Of a stretch of DNA of 64,000 nt, positions 37,501-45,414 are shown piece by piece; position 1 is the first letter of the stretch; each line of letters starts with the position of its first letter. The translations under genes and the position numbers were made by a program. The DNA lies in contig JBBDNB010000027.1 in the NCBI GenBank assembly GCA_040877935.1, positions 33,730-97,729 of the forward strand, read 5' to 3'. The notes under the pieces are model-generated. The model saw only the letters and a list, made by a program, of their open reading frames with translations, ran no database searches and had not been told where the DNA came from. The stretch is from Chitinophagales bacterium. Its GTDB lineage: Bacteria; Bacteroidota; Bacteroidia; Chitinophagales; CAIOSU01.

Positions 37501-39895
37501 CACCATCAAAGGATATAGCTGGATAATTATTAATTTCTGATACAGATGGAATAAATACAGGTTTATTTGGGGTATTTAATTGAGTAGCATGAAAATCATT
37601 TCCGCTTAAATCAGACCACTGACTAACAGTGTCAGATGTCATTACAACACCTGAATCCGCTCTTAACCATAGAGTTAACCCATTCAAATCAGAAGGGGAA
37701 AAGACTGAAAATTCTGAAAATTCTGAATTGGTTGAATCATTACAATAGTTATAAGCAATTACTTTCCAGAAATAAGTTTGGTTACCAGGCAAACTTATTT
37801 TTATGCTGTTACCTGTAATGTTGGTATATGTTTGTGCACTTGTAAATGCATTACTGGTATCAACCAAAAGAGAATATCGAACAGCATTGTTTACTACGTT
37901 CCATGTGAAATCAATTGAGTAATCACTTAATTGATCGTTATTTTTTGGATATAATAAATCAGGTTTAGAAGGTTTAGCAGCAGTTGAAACTATATTAACA
38001 GGCTTAGATAAAGTATCACTACACCCTTGATCTGTAGTTACAAATAATTCAACATCATAAATTGAATCAACCGCATAAGTATGTGAGGGGTTTGAGAAAA
38101 CAGAAGATGAACCATCACCAAAATCCCAATACCATTGATTTATTGATGCACCCAAAGGAGCAATGCTTGAATCAATAAAAAAATATTGGTTTGATACACA
38201 ACCCGTATCATTTGAAAAATTTGCAAATGGTAAATCATATATTAATACATCCCTTGTAGTAGAATTGACACACCCTGCAGAAGTGGTTGCAGTTAATGTT
38301 ACAGTATGAATTCCAGGCGAGGAAAAAATATAAGATGGGTTAGTTGAAGTATCTGTATCATTATTTCCAAAATCCCAGACAAATGAAACTATAGTTGAAG
38401 TATCAGTTGTCGATGAAGAATTTGTTGGGGAATAAGTTTCACCCAAACATAAAGAGTCACTGTTAAATGATACAATAGGGGCGTTGCCAATAATATTAGC
38501 ATAGATGGTATCTTTCCCAATGCATCCAAATTGGTTAGTAACTGCTATGCTATAACTACCAGAGGTATCTATACTAATATTATTTGTCGTATCACCATTT
38601 GACCAACTAAAAGTATAATTTTCTAAATTAGATGATGGTGAAATTAAACCTATCAGGTTTCCAGCGCAAAGATTAGTATCCGAACCAATAGAAACTAAAT
38701 TTTTGAACGTATCAACAGATACTTCAACTGTATCAGAGTATACATAACAACCAGTAGAATCAGTTATTTTAACAGAATACATGCCATCAGATGCGATATT
38801 TAAATTGGAAGAAGTATCTCCTGTATTCCATTCGTAAAAATAAGGGGCATTTGAAAGTTGGGGTTCTGTATTAAGTGTATCTCCAAGGCATATTGTGGTA
38901 TCATTTTGATTTAAGTCAGAATTTGGGAAAAATATTTGTATTGTATCAGTAGAAGATTGATTAAATATATTATTGACTGTAACGGAATAAATTCCAGTTG
39001 AATTTACATTGATTGACGGTGTTGTTTCCCCAGTGCTCCAAGTGTAAGAATTATACCATGCTTTCTCCGCTGTAATTGTTGTATCGCATAAACTATAAGG
39101 GATAAAAATATCCGGGCCAAGACTCACAGGCGGGGCATATTTGTTATTTAGGTAGTTTTCTATCTGTAACCTCTCCTGTGAACTCAATTCTTTTTTGTAC
39201 ACTATTATTTCTGCAATTTCCCCATTGTAGTATTGAAAACCTTGTGCAAAACCAATAATGTAATTGTCATTGGTAAAAGAGCTTGACAGACTTACATTAT
39301 TTGAAATTGCGCTTTGTGCGCCATTGATAAACAGTTTGGTATTACTACTATATGATTTAACCATGCCATGAATTCTATAGGGGAACCCTGAATTCGGCAT
39401 GCTGTTTGGTATATCTAACACCTGACTATTACTTCCAACATTATTGATAAATGTGTAACGTTCGCTAAACATTCTTCGATAAATCCACATTCCTGTAGAA
39501 AGAGCTCCGATATTAAATATGCCGGCAGCAGAGCCAGTTTGACTATTTCCTTTTGTTACTATAAAAACAGAAACTGAAGAGGTATTTATACCAGGAATTA
39601 TTGGGCCATCGAGATAATCATTACTTCCATCAAAGGAAATTGTAGCTTTGTTATTAAGAAGAGGGACTGAGTTAATTTGCGTAGGCCCGTTACCGGGAGT
39701 AGATTGAGCATGAAAATTATTTCCGCTTAAATCTGACCACTGACTAACCTCTCCAGCAGTCAAAGTCACCCCGGAATCTGCGGATAACCAAACTGATAGG
39801 TCTGAAACATCAAGGGGTGTAAACTGACAATATGACTTATTGTAAGTATATAATAGTGCAAAAACAGCTAAGAGGAACCTTACAGTACTTGTCAT
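34532..39895 (-). CDS. Giant T9SS type A adhesin with two LamG-like and many PKD domains
   Basis: 1787 residues. Signal peptide about 1-23. A concanavalin/LamG-like domain near residues 28-255 (LSVWLSADSGVTLTAGEVSQ, WSDLSGNNFHA) is repeated with close similarity near 735-985 (LTLWLRADSGVVMTSDTVSQ, WSDLSGNDFHA). Each is followed by Ig/PKD-type repeats with WNTGDTSSN and WDFGDGSS motifs; at least six PKD domains occur in the second half. The C-terminus is a type A sorting domain (GSLFPNPAKDILSL, MLGTGGYILAIT, RKFVVLK). A surface adhesin or glycan-binding protein is the likely role. It is divergent from the glycan cluster at 40003 and ends beside IS110 copy 1. Confidence 0.93.
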   Translation of the reverse strand: MTSTVRFLLAVFALLYTYNKSYCQFTPLDVSDLSVWLSADSGVTLTAGEVSQWSDLSGNNFHAQSTPGNGPTQINSVPLLNNKATISFDGSNDYLDGPIIPGINTSSVSVFIVTKGNSQTGSAAGIFNIGALSTGMWIYRRMFSERYTFINNVGSNSQVLDIPNSMPNSGFPYRIHGMVKSYSSNTKLFINGAQSAISNNVSLSSSFTNDNYIIGFAQGFQYYNGEIAEIIVYKKELSSQERLQIENYLNNKYAPPVSLGPDIFIPYSLCDTTITAEKAWYNSYTWSTGETTPSINVNSTGIYSVTVNNIFNQSSTDTIQIFFPNSDLNQNDTTICLGDTLNTEPQLSNAPYFYEWNTGDTSSNLNIASDGMYSVKITDSTGCYVYSDTVEVSVDTFKNLVSIGSDTNLCAGNLIGLISPSSNLENYTFSWSNGDTTNNISIDTSGSYSIAVTNQFGCIGKDTIYANIIGNAPIVSFNSDSLCLGETYSPTNSSSTTDTSTIVSFVWDFGNNDTDTSTNPSYIFSSPGIHTVTLTATTSAGCVNSTTRDVLIYDLPFANFSNDTGCVSNQYFFIDSSIAPLGASINQWYWDFGDGSSSVFSNPSHTYAVDSIYDVELFVTTDQGCSDTLSKPVNIVSTAAKPSKPDLLYPKNNDQLSDYSIDFTWNVVNNAVRYSLLVDTSNAFTSAQTYTNITGNSIKISLPGNQTYFWKVIAYNYCNDSTNSEFSEFSVFSPSDLNGLTLWLRADSGVVMTSDTVSQWSDLSGNDFHATQLNTPNKPVFIPSVSEINNYPAISFDGANDFLNGPQIPGLDTSSISIFIVTKGRSQTGVAAGLFNIGDNSNGMWLYRRMFSQRFTFTNNNSGNNQILDVNNSMPNTGFIYGLYGMIKSYETNTRLFINSSQRAISNNTSLSGTFLNDNYLIGYAQGFQYFNGSIAEIILFDKSLDSTEQRQVESYIYNKYAPPVNLGPDITIPYGFCDTTISAQKDWLTSYLWKTGDTTASIDIPFPGGKFWIEVTNIFGVVSSDTININYDITTFSGDTSICLGDTLTYNTQINKSIYNNFEWNDGDTNTVKYITEAGFYYYSVQDTNTPSCSFTSDTLFVHIDSFALRDLLEDSASLCAGNSIGAIDTIGIVGYNWSPGGNDPTTTVTTAGYYYLTATNSLGCIASDSILINIKGDAPVVNFAVDNNCEGSAVEFTDQSTTNTGSIVFWQWNFGDQSSAQDENPTHVYDTTGTYTVQLTVETDSGCTGTGSQSIAVKPRPIANFINNTTCAGQPVTFQELSAPPFGSFILDRTWYLANGDTAHVMNPVVQYDSAGSYPVYHIVIAGNGCSDTLMKEVDVFPAINPAIEAENLCLGTDVQFFDASPNFSNTSWFWEFGDGKTSTQQNPKNNYILSGQYNVELTVSNAIGCTESTSKLITIAPQPQVSFLATSSCPGVPAQFSDQTELILGDSIIARVWTFGDSSFISRLPNPIHTYSDTGTYNVTLEIKTEKGCESAATQSVNVLEGPEAAFNFSPTFGGAPLEVSFNNQSIGATDYYWNFGDGSAIDSTPEPVHIYTGEGDYGIVLVAESAAGCTDTAFSSIFITDALYDLIIMDLLTERDVNEDCSYSLSTAVRFANQGTLPITSVKFTLRLNEKISISEIWEGNLQPGDIAVYEFTSATEILDCDQQFYLCVNATYPDGNADQTPADNKSCTSVKPEIVVGSLFPNPAKDILSLDLIAPAAANIKIELIAYNGAQLGTLVDEEIPKGYSHFDFDVSMLGTGGYILAITYREEEISRKFVVLK

Positions 39896-39907
39896 TTGCT
39901 AAACTTA

Positions 39908-39927
39908 TTTTTGTAAATTTACAAAAA
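39908..39927. promoter_or_regulatory. Perfect 20-bp palindrome between divergent genes
   Basis: TTTTTGTAAATTTACAAAAA lies 13 bases before the adhesin start (minus strand) and 75 bases before the WbqC gene (plus strand). Its symmetry and position suit an operator, but AT-rich palindromes also arise by chance and no regulator is encoded nearby. Confidence 0.4.
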
Positions 39928-40002
39928 AATAAAAAGCCTTGTTTTAAGCTAAACACATTGTTTTCTTAATTAATGCAATTTCAAAAAAAATAGTTATTCT
40001 AA

Positions 40003-40698
40003 ATGCAAAAAAAAGGTATAATTACCCAGTCGAATTATATACCATGGAAAGGATATTTTTACAGTATTGATGAAGTAGATACCTATGTAGTTTATGATGA
40101 TGTCCAATATACCCGAAGAGATTGGAGGAACAGAAACTTGATTAAAACCCCGCAAGGTTTAAAATGGTTAACCATACCAGTTGACGTTAAAGGTAAATAT
40201 TATCAAAAAATAAAAGACGCCAAAATTGCCAAAAGTGGATGGAATAAATCACATTGGGATACCATTAAGCAAAACTACAAGGATGCAAAATGTTTTAAGG
40301 AAATGAGCATTTGGTTGGAACCTTTATACATGAATTGTAAATATGAATTTTTAACTGACATCAATTTGTATTTCATCAAAAATATAAATGAGTTCTTAGG
40401 TATAGAAACAGATATCCGGTTTTCTTCAGAGTTTGATTTACCAGAAGATAAAACACAAAGGTTGGTAAATATATGTAAAGAACTTAAAGTTACAGATTAT
40501 TATACTGGCGATTCAGCAAAATCTTATATTGATATAAACAAGTTTTCAGAGGAGGATATCAATGTGCATTATTGGGATTTTCAGGGCTTTCCAACTTACA
40601 GACAATTACATGGAGAGTTTGTCCATGGCGTAAGTATCATTGACCTTATTATGAATGAAGGTAATGATACCCCTTATTTCTTAAAAAAGACTGTATGA
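40003..40698 (+). CDS. WbqC family protein
   Basis: 231 residues. The N-terminus IITQSNYIPWKGYFYSIDEVD, then VYDDVQYTRRDWRNRN and WLTIPVDVKGKYYQKI are the signature of the WbqC-like family, named from an O-antigen cluster. The biochemical role is not settled; genes of this family sit in amino-sugar decoration operons, often with a methyltransferase. That fits here: the next gene overlaps by 4 bases (ATGA) and encodes a methyltransferase, followed by a NeuD-like protein. It opens the plus-strand glycan run. Confidence 0.85.
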   Translation: MQKKGIITQSNYIPWKGYFYSIDEVDTYVVYDDVQYTRRDWRNRNLIKTPQGLKWLTIPVDVKGKYYQKIKDAKIAKSGWNKSHWDTIKQNYKDAKCFKEMSIWLEPLYMNCKYEFLTDINLYFIKNINEFLGIETDIRFSSEFDLPEDKTQRLVNICKELKVTDYYTGDSAKSYIDINKFSEEDINVHYWDFQGFPTYRQLHGEFVHGVSIIDLIMNEGNDTPYFLKKTV

Positions 40699-41312
40699 AT
40701 AAAGACTTGATAAAAGAAGTTAATAAGTACTATACAGAAAAGGTGCTTTCATATGGTGCCTCTCCTAAAGGAGCCGATTGGAATGGTACAGAATCTCAAA
40801 TTATTAGATTCGAACAACTTTTAAAATTGATTCCTGATATAAAAAAACCATTTTCATTATTGGATTATGGCTGTGGTTATGGTTCAATGTTAGGCTATTT
40901 AAATGAACATTTAATCAAAGCAGATTATACTGGCTATGATATCTCTGAAGAGATGATAAAGAAAGCCAAAGAAATTCATTCAAACAGTGGCAAGTGGCTG
41001 AATAGCTTACCCAATGGTTTTAAAGCAGATTATGTGGTAGCAAGTGGATTGCTTAATGTGAAGCAGCATCGACCAATTAAGCAATGGGAAGATTATGTAC
41101 TCTCTACCCTTGACCAAATTGACCAAATTAGTAAATTAGGATTTGCCTTTAATATATTAACATCATACTCAGACAAGGAGTATATGAGAGACCATCTTTA
41201 TTATGCTGAACCAGAGAAGTTTTTCAAGCTCTGCAAAACGAAATATTCTAAGGAAGTTGCACTTTTACATGATTATCAACTTTATGAATTTACCATAATT
41301 GTAAGAAAATAA
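40695..41312 (+). CDS. Class I SAM-dependent methyltransferase
   Basis: 205 residues. Motif I LLDYGCGYGSMLGYL (about 55-69) and the following acidic position in YTGYDISEEMIKKAKE are those of Rossmann-fold methyltransferases; a VASGLLNV segment gives motif IV. Acceptor unknown. Translationally coupled to the WbqC gene, so the two may modify the same sugar or lipid-linked intermediate. Confidence 0.82.
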   Translation: MNKDLIKEVNKYYTEKVLSYGASPKGADWNGTESQIIRFEQLLKLIPDIKKPFSLLDYGCGYGSMLGYLNEHLIKADYTGYDISEEMIKKAKEIHSNSGKWLNSLPNGFKADYVVASGLLNVKQHRPIKQWEDYVLSTLDQIDQISKLGFAFNILTSYSDKEYMRDHLYYAEPEKFFKLCKTKYSKEVALLHDYQLYEFTIIVRK

Positions 41313-41317
41313 TAAAC

Positions 41318-41977
41318 ATGAGTAAAATTATCATTTTTGGAACAGGGGATATTGCCCAAATAGCTAATTACTATTTCTCTATTGACAGTGAGCATGAAGT
41401 AATGGCATTTACGGTAGATGGAAAATATAAAAAAAACGAAAGCTTTGAGGATAAACCTGTAATTCCTTTTGAGGAACTCGAATTGAAATTCCCTCCAAGT
41501 GAGTATAAAATGTTTATTGCATTAAGTTATTCAGGGCTTAACAAAATCAGAGCTGAAAAATATAATGAAGCCAAAAAAATGGGGTATGAACTTGTGTCAT
41601 ACGTAAGTTCTAAATGCTCATACATGTCCCAATTTAAATGTGGTGACAACTGCTTTATCTTTGAAGACAATACTATACAGCCATTTGTTAAGATCGGCAA
41701 TAATGTTACGTTGTGGAGTGGCAATCATATTGGTCACCATAGCATATTGAATGATCACATTTTTATTAGTTCTCACGTAGTAGTTTCCGGTCATTGTAAA
41801 ATTAATTCATACTCTTTTATTGGTGTGAACTCAACAATTGGTCATCAGGTTGAAGTTGGTCCTGAGAATATTATTGGCGCAGGGGCTGTCTTAACAAAAG
41901 ATACCGAAAAGGGTGATATTTACGTACCGGCACGTTCTATAAAACTGGAAAAGAAAAGCAACCAAATTAAACTGTAA
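41318..41977 (+). CDS. NeuD-like sugar O/N-acyltransferase (left-handed beta-helix)
   Basis: 219 residues. The N-terminal half is a small Rossmann-like pyruvate/UDP-sugar binding domain (KIIIFGTGDIAQIANYYF). The C-terminal half is a left-handed beta-helix with hexapeptide rungs (IGNNVTLWSGNHIGHHS, VSGHCKINSYSFIGVNSTIG, AGAVLTKDT). This two-part layout matches NeuD/PglD-type acetyltransferases that acetylate sugars for surface glycans. The His of GNHIGHHS is a candidate catalytic base. Five bases after the methyltransferase. Confidence 0.85.
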   Translation: MSKIIIFGTGDIAQIANYYFSIDSEHEVMAFTVDGKYKKNESFEDKPVIPFEELELKFPPSEYKMFIALSYSGLNKIRAEKYNEAKKMGYELVSYVSSKCSYMSQFKCGDNCFIFEDNTIQPFVKIGNNVTLWSGNHIGHHSILNDHIFISSHVVVSGHCKINSYSFIGVNSTIGHQVEVGPENIIGAGAVLTKDTEKGDIYVPARSIKLEKKSNQIKL

Positions 41978-41981
41978 TGAA

Positions 41982-42098
41982 ATGAACATACCAAAAAAAA
42001 TTAACACACATAATCATGGTTAATATTTTTTGGCATTGCGAGTTCCACTTGCCTGCCGGCAAAGGCTGGTGTGACCGCTGAAAATTAATTTTAAACAC
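41982..42098 (+). repeat. Structured leader element, copy 1
   Basis: Pattern: gaaatgaacat, stem CCAAAAAAAATTAAC (41991-42005) with GTTAATATTTTTTGG (42019-42033), then gagttccac, an extra small GC palindrome (near 42048-42068), tgtgaccg and AAACACATGAA around the next start codon. Two more copies precede genes at 55337 and 56367. Confidence 0.6.
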
Positions 42099-43025
42099 AT
42101 GAAACCTGAAATTTCAGTTGTTAGCCCTGTATATGGTGCTGAGAAAATTGTTGATGAGCTGGTAAGACAGTTAATAGATTCCCTTGAGCAAATCACTTCT
42201 AATTATGAAATAATACTTGTTGAAGATGGTAGTCCTGACAATTCCTGGCGAAAAATACAAGAAAATTGTTTGAAATTTAAGCAAGTAAAAGGAATTAAGC
42301 TAAGTAAAAATTTTGGGCAACATCATGCTGTTAGTGCAGGCATTTCAGAATCTAAAGGTAATTCTATTGTTGTAATGGACTGTGATTTGCAAGATGATCC
42401 AAAAGATATACAAAAATTAATAGACAAGACTAGGGAAGGTTATGATACTGTTTTTACAATTAGATCGAAAAGGAGACACCCCCTATTAAAAAGAATTTTA
42501 TCTAAACTATACAAATCCTTATTTTCTTTATTGTCCAATGAAGAGTTCTCTCTTCTAAACGGCTCATTATATTTAATAAATAGAAAAGTAGCAGATGCAG
42601 TAACTGACTTGAAAGATAAGCCAAGATTAATGGGGCAGGTGATAAGATGGGTGGGTTTTAAAGTTGGATACATAGAAGTAAAACATAAAGATAGATTCGA
42701 AGGCAAGTCCTCTTATAGTGTAGAGAAACTTATGAATATGGTATGGGATGGCTGGATTTCCAATTCGGATAAAATGCTAAGAATTGTTATGTATTTAGGG
42801 GTTTTTATATCAATTTCGGCATTCTTTGCTGCGATACTAATTATTATAATGAAGTCTTTTATAGATTTTATGACAGGTTGGTCAAGTATTATTGTTGCAA
42901 TACTATTTTCAACAGGGTTAATACTGCTGGCACAGGGAGTAGTAGGTCTTTACGTTGGTAAAATATTTGAACAAACCAAAGAGCGCCCTTTATACATTAT
43001 TGATGAAAAAATTAATTTTAATTAA
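42099..43025 (+). CDS. Polyprenyl-phosphate glycosyltransferase (GT2, DPM1/ArnC-like)
   Basis: 308 residues. GT-A domain about 1-225: VSPVYGAEKIVDEL, VEDGSPDNSW, then the metal-binding DCDLQDDPKDI and a KHKDRFEGKSSYSVEKL segment near the end of the domain. Two membrane helices follow (about 230-255 and 262-290). This is the layout of transferases that put a sugar on undecaprenyl phosphate at the cytoplasmic face. It would feed a sugar donor to the GT39-like protein at 46550. The start codon lies in the structured leader element at 41982-42098. Confidence 0.88.
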   Translation: MKPEISVVSPVYGAEKIVDELVRQLIDSLEQITSNYEIILVEDGSPDNSWRKIQENCLKFKQVKGIKLSKNFGQHHAVSAGISESKGNSIVVMDCDLQDDPKDIQKLIDKTREGYDTVFTIRSKRRHPLLKRILSKLYKSLFSLLSNEEFSLLNGSLYLINRKVADAVTDLKDKPRLMGQVIRWVGFKVGYIEVKHKDRFEGKSSYSVEKLMNMVWDGWISNSDKMLRIVMYLGVFISISAFFAAILIIIMKSFIDFMTGWSSIIVAILFSTGLILLAQGVVGLYVGKIFEQTKERPLYIIDEKINFN

Positions 43026-43036
43026 ATAACTTTTGC

Positions 43037-43798
43037 ATGAAAGTTAACGCAATATCCAGAACTGAATTCTTTCAGTTAATAAAAAACCATAAAAAAAGTT
43101 TCCTTGAATCAATAGCACTTCCCGAGGCGTATATTGTGAAAAAATTTTATTCTGAGGAATTTGTTACGGGATTAAGGAATAGTTGTTTTAATTGGGGTCA
43201 GGCAGAAGATGCATCATGGCATCCTTTTTATGATGATTGCCCTGATTATCACAGGCTTCATGATAATTATCCTAAAGCCTATGTAAAACAAAAGTTCCAT
43301 GGATTTTACCATCATAATTATGTCAATAAAAATAAGGACATATTTTCTCATATGAGAGATATTTTTTTAATAAAAAATAAACTTGCAGGTTTTAAAGAAG
43401 AAGAATTTTTAGAAAATATACCCTCTGATGGAATTGTTCCCAGAATAAATGTTCACCATTATCCAAGAGGTGGTGGCTATCAGTCAGAACACATAGACCC
43501 TGATGGCCCATTTGCACAAATTCAGACCTTAATTGCAGGTTCAAAATATGGAGTAGATTTTAAGACAGGAGGATTATTTGCGAGAAAGAATAAAAATAGT
43601 GAGAAATTTTATTTAGACTCATACACTGATATAGGCGACATGATTGTAATATCTCCAGCTATTTTTCATGGTGTAGATCCTATCGATCCAGATGTCAAAT
43701 ATTCCCCGGATACAAATGATGGTAGATGGATATTATTACCATTATTTTTATATTCAGATTATCCAAATGAAAAAAATATTAAGCCAAAACAAGTTTAA
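43037..43798 (+). CDS. Possible 2-oxoglutarate/Fe(II)-dependent oxygenase
   Basis: 253 residues with no signal or membrane segment. The spaced residues of the facial triad can be seen: His152 and Asp154 in SEHIDPDG, His211 in AIFHGVD, and an Arg230 (NDGRWILLP) in the place that binds 2-oxoglutarate. The preceding RINVHHYPRGGGYQ is a typical strand before the HxD. I did not recognise a closer family, so hydroxylation of a sugar or lipid is only a suggestion from the glycan neighbourhood. Confidence 0.68.
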   Translation: MKVNAISRTEFFQLIKNHKKSFLESIALPEAYIVKKFYSEEFVTGLRNSCFNWGQAEDASWHPFYDDCPDYHRLHDNYPKAYVKQKFHGFYHHNYVNKNKDIFSHMRDIFLIKNKLAGFKEEEFLENIPSDGIVPRINVHHYPRGGGYQSEHIDPDGPFAQIQTLIAGSKYGVDFKTGGLFARKNKNSEKFYLDSYTDIGDMIVISPAIFHGVDPIDPDVKYSPDTNDGRWILLPLFLYSDYPNEKNIKPKQV

Positions 43799-43799
43799 C

Positions 43800-44513
43800 A
43801 TGCCTGATACCATAATTAAGAATGATAATCACCAGGAAGATATTCAGATAATATTTGAAAGATTAAAAAAATTCACCCCAACAGGTGTTTTCCATATTGG
43901 TGCCCATAAGGGAGAAGAAGTTGATCAATATTTAGCTTTGGGTTTCCAAAAAATTATTTTAGTAGAAGCAGACCCTTCATTATATGAATACATAACTAAA
44001 AAATTTAAAAAAGATAAAAATGTCAGTGTTTTTAACTATGCGGTCTGCGACAAAGTAGGCTTTGTTGATTTCTATATCCATAAAAGCAACAATGGAACAG
44101 AGTCCAGCAGTATTTTTAAAATGGATAAATTGGACAAGATTGTCACATCGCTCAAAACCTCTAAAACCATAAGAGTACCTGCAAATACAATCGACAACAT
44201 AATACATGAAAATAATATTAACTTAGAGGATTATAATGTACTTGTTTCTGATATTCAGGGAGCTGATTATTTTGCAATAAAAGGTGCGGAAAAGTCAATA
44301 AATAAGTTCGATGCAGTTATAGTTGAAGTCCAATGTATAAATTTATACGAAAACTATATTAGTGAAGAAAAAATGGACTCATTGATGAAAGGATTCGGGT
44401 TTGAAAAGGAGTTTGTAATTTATCATGAGTTATATAAAAACGACAAACGCTTCCCTGCCTGGGGGGAAGCACTTTATATTAATAAAAACAAAAAAAATGC
44501 AAAATTGGGATAA
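43800..44513 (+). CDS. FkbM family methyltransferase
   Basis: 237 residues from the ATG at 43800, which follows directly on the oxygenase stop; an upstream frame would overlap that gene by 100 bases. The motif GVFHIGAHKGEEVDQYL is the SAM-binding start of FkbM-type methyltransferases, followed by ILVEADPSLYEYI and the late DYNVLVSDIQGADYFAIKGAEK. Such enzymes often O-methylate sugars in surface glycans. The next gene starts 17 bases before its stop. Confidence 0.85.
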   Translation: MPDTIIKNDNHQEDIQIIFERLKKFTPTGVFHIGAHKGEEVDQYLALGFQKIILVEADPSLYEYITKKFKKDKNVSVFNYAVCDKVGFVDFYIHKSNNGTESSSIFKMDKLDKIVTSLKTSKTIRVPANTIDNIIHENNINLEDYNVLVSDIQGADYFAIKGAEKSINKFDAVIVEVQCINLYENYISEEKMDSLMKGFGFEKEFVIYHELYKNDKRFPAWGEALYINKNKKNAKLG

Positions 44514-45414
44514 ATTAGGACTTTTACTTGATATATCTTCATTCCATCCTAATTTGACCCATTCTTCTGTTCCCTGTGGTTTTTGGATAGAGAAAGATAT
44601 TCTTAGAATTATTTTTAGTTCCAGGAATAAGCATAACCAATCAATTCCTTTTTTTATTGATTATAATCCTGGTACAAGAAAACTTGTAAGTGAGCCTTTA
44701 AGAATTAAACTCGCTCTTGGGAATTTAGGGACATTTGATGACAGTGGAATTATGCCATCCTGCCTAATTAAAAATGGCAACGAGTTATGGATGTATTACA
44801 TAGGTTGGAATCTTGGAGTTACTGTTCCTTTTAGGAATTCAATTGGCTTAGCTATTAGCCACGACAATGGTCAATCATTTGAAAAAAAATTTAAGGGGCC
44901 GGTTCTTGATAGAGACAAAGAAGAACCCCATTTCGTAGCTTCAAACTGTGTAATATACGATGATAATCAATATAAGATGTGGTATTTAAATTGCATAGGG
45001 TGGGAAAAATCCAACTCAAATTTGCGCCATAAATACCATATAAAATATATAACATCTAAAGATGGTTTTAATTGGGCAAGACCGGGAAAAGTAGCTATTA
45101 ATTTCTTGTATGAAAATGAATATGCTATTTCTGTACCCAGGATTTTAATAGAGGATGATATATATAAAATGTGGTACTCATACAGAGGTGGTTTAATAAG
45201 TAATTCATATAGAATCGGATATGCTGAATCGTTAGATGGAGTAACCTGGATTCGCAAAGATCATTTGATCAAGTTAGATACTTCAAATTCAGGCTGGGAT
45301 TTTGAGATGCTTTGTTATCCCTTTATTTTCGATTATAATGACGATAGGTTTATGTTATATAACGGTAATGGGTATGGTAAAACAGGTTTTGGAATAGCTA
45401 AACTACTAAAATGA
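44497..45414 (+). CDS. Five-bladed beta-propeller, glycosidase-like protein
   Basis: 305 residues from the ATG at 44497, chosen because it follows a short spacer and starts at the conserved WDKLG. Repeats such as YKMWYLNCIGWEK, HKYHIKYITSKDGFNW, YKMWYSYRGG and YRIGYAESLDGVTW are the blades seen in GH43/GH117/GH130-like propellers. No signal peptide. In glycan clusters such cytoplasmic propellers may act as phosphorylases or modifying enzymes; catalytic residues are not clear. Overlaps the FkbM gene by 17 bases and the next gene by 4. Confidence 0.75.
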   Translation: MQNWDKLGLLLDISSFHPNLTHSSVPCGFWIEKDILRIIFSSRNKHNQSIPFFIDYNPGTRKLVSEPLRIKLALGNLGTFDDSGIMPSCLIKNGNELWMYYIGWNLGVTVPFRNSIGLAISHDNGQSFEKKFKGPVLDRDKEEPHFVASNCVIYDDNQYKMWYLNCIGWEKSNSNLRHKYHIKYITSKDGFNWARPGKVAINFLYENEYAISVPRILIEDDIYKMWYSYRGGLISNSYRIGYAESLDGVTWIRKDHLIKLDTSNSGWDFEMLCYPFIFDYNDDRFMLYNGNGYGKTGFGIAKLLK

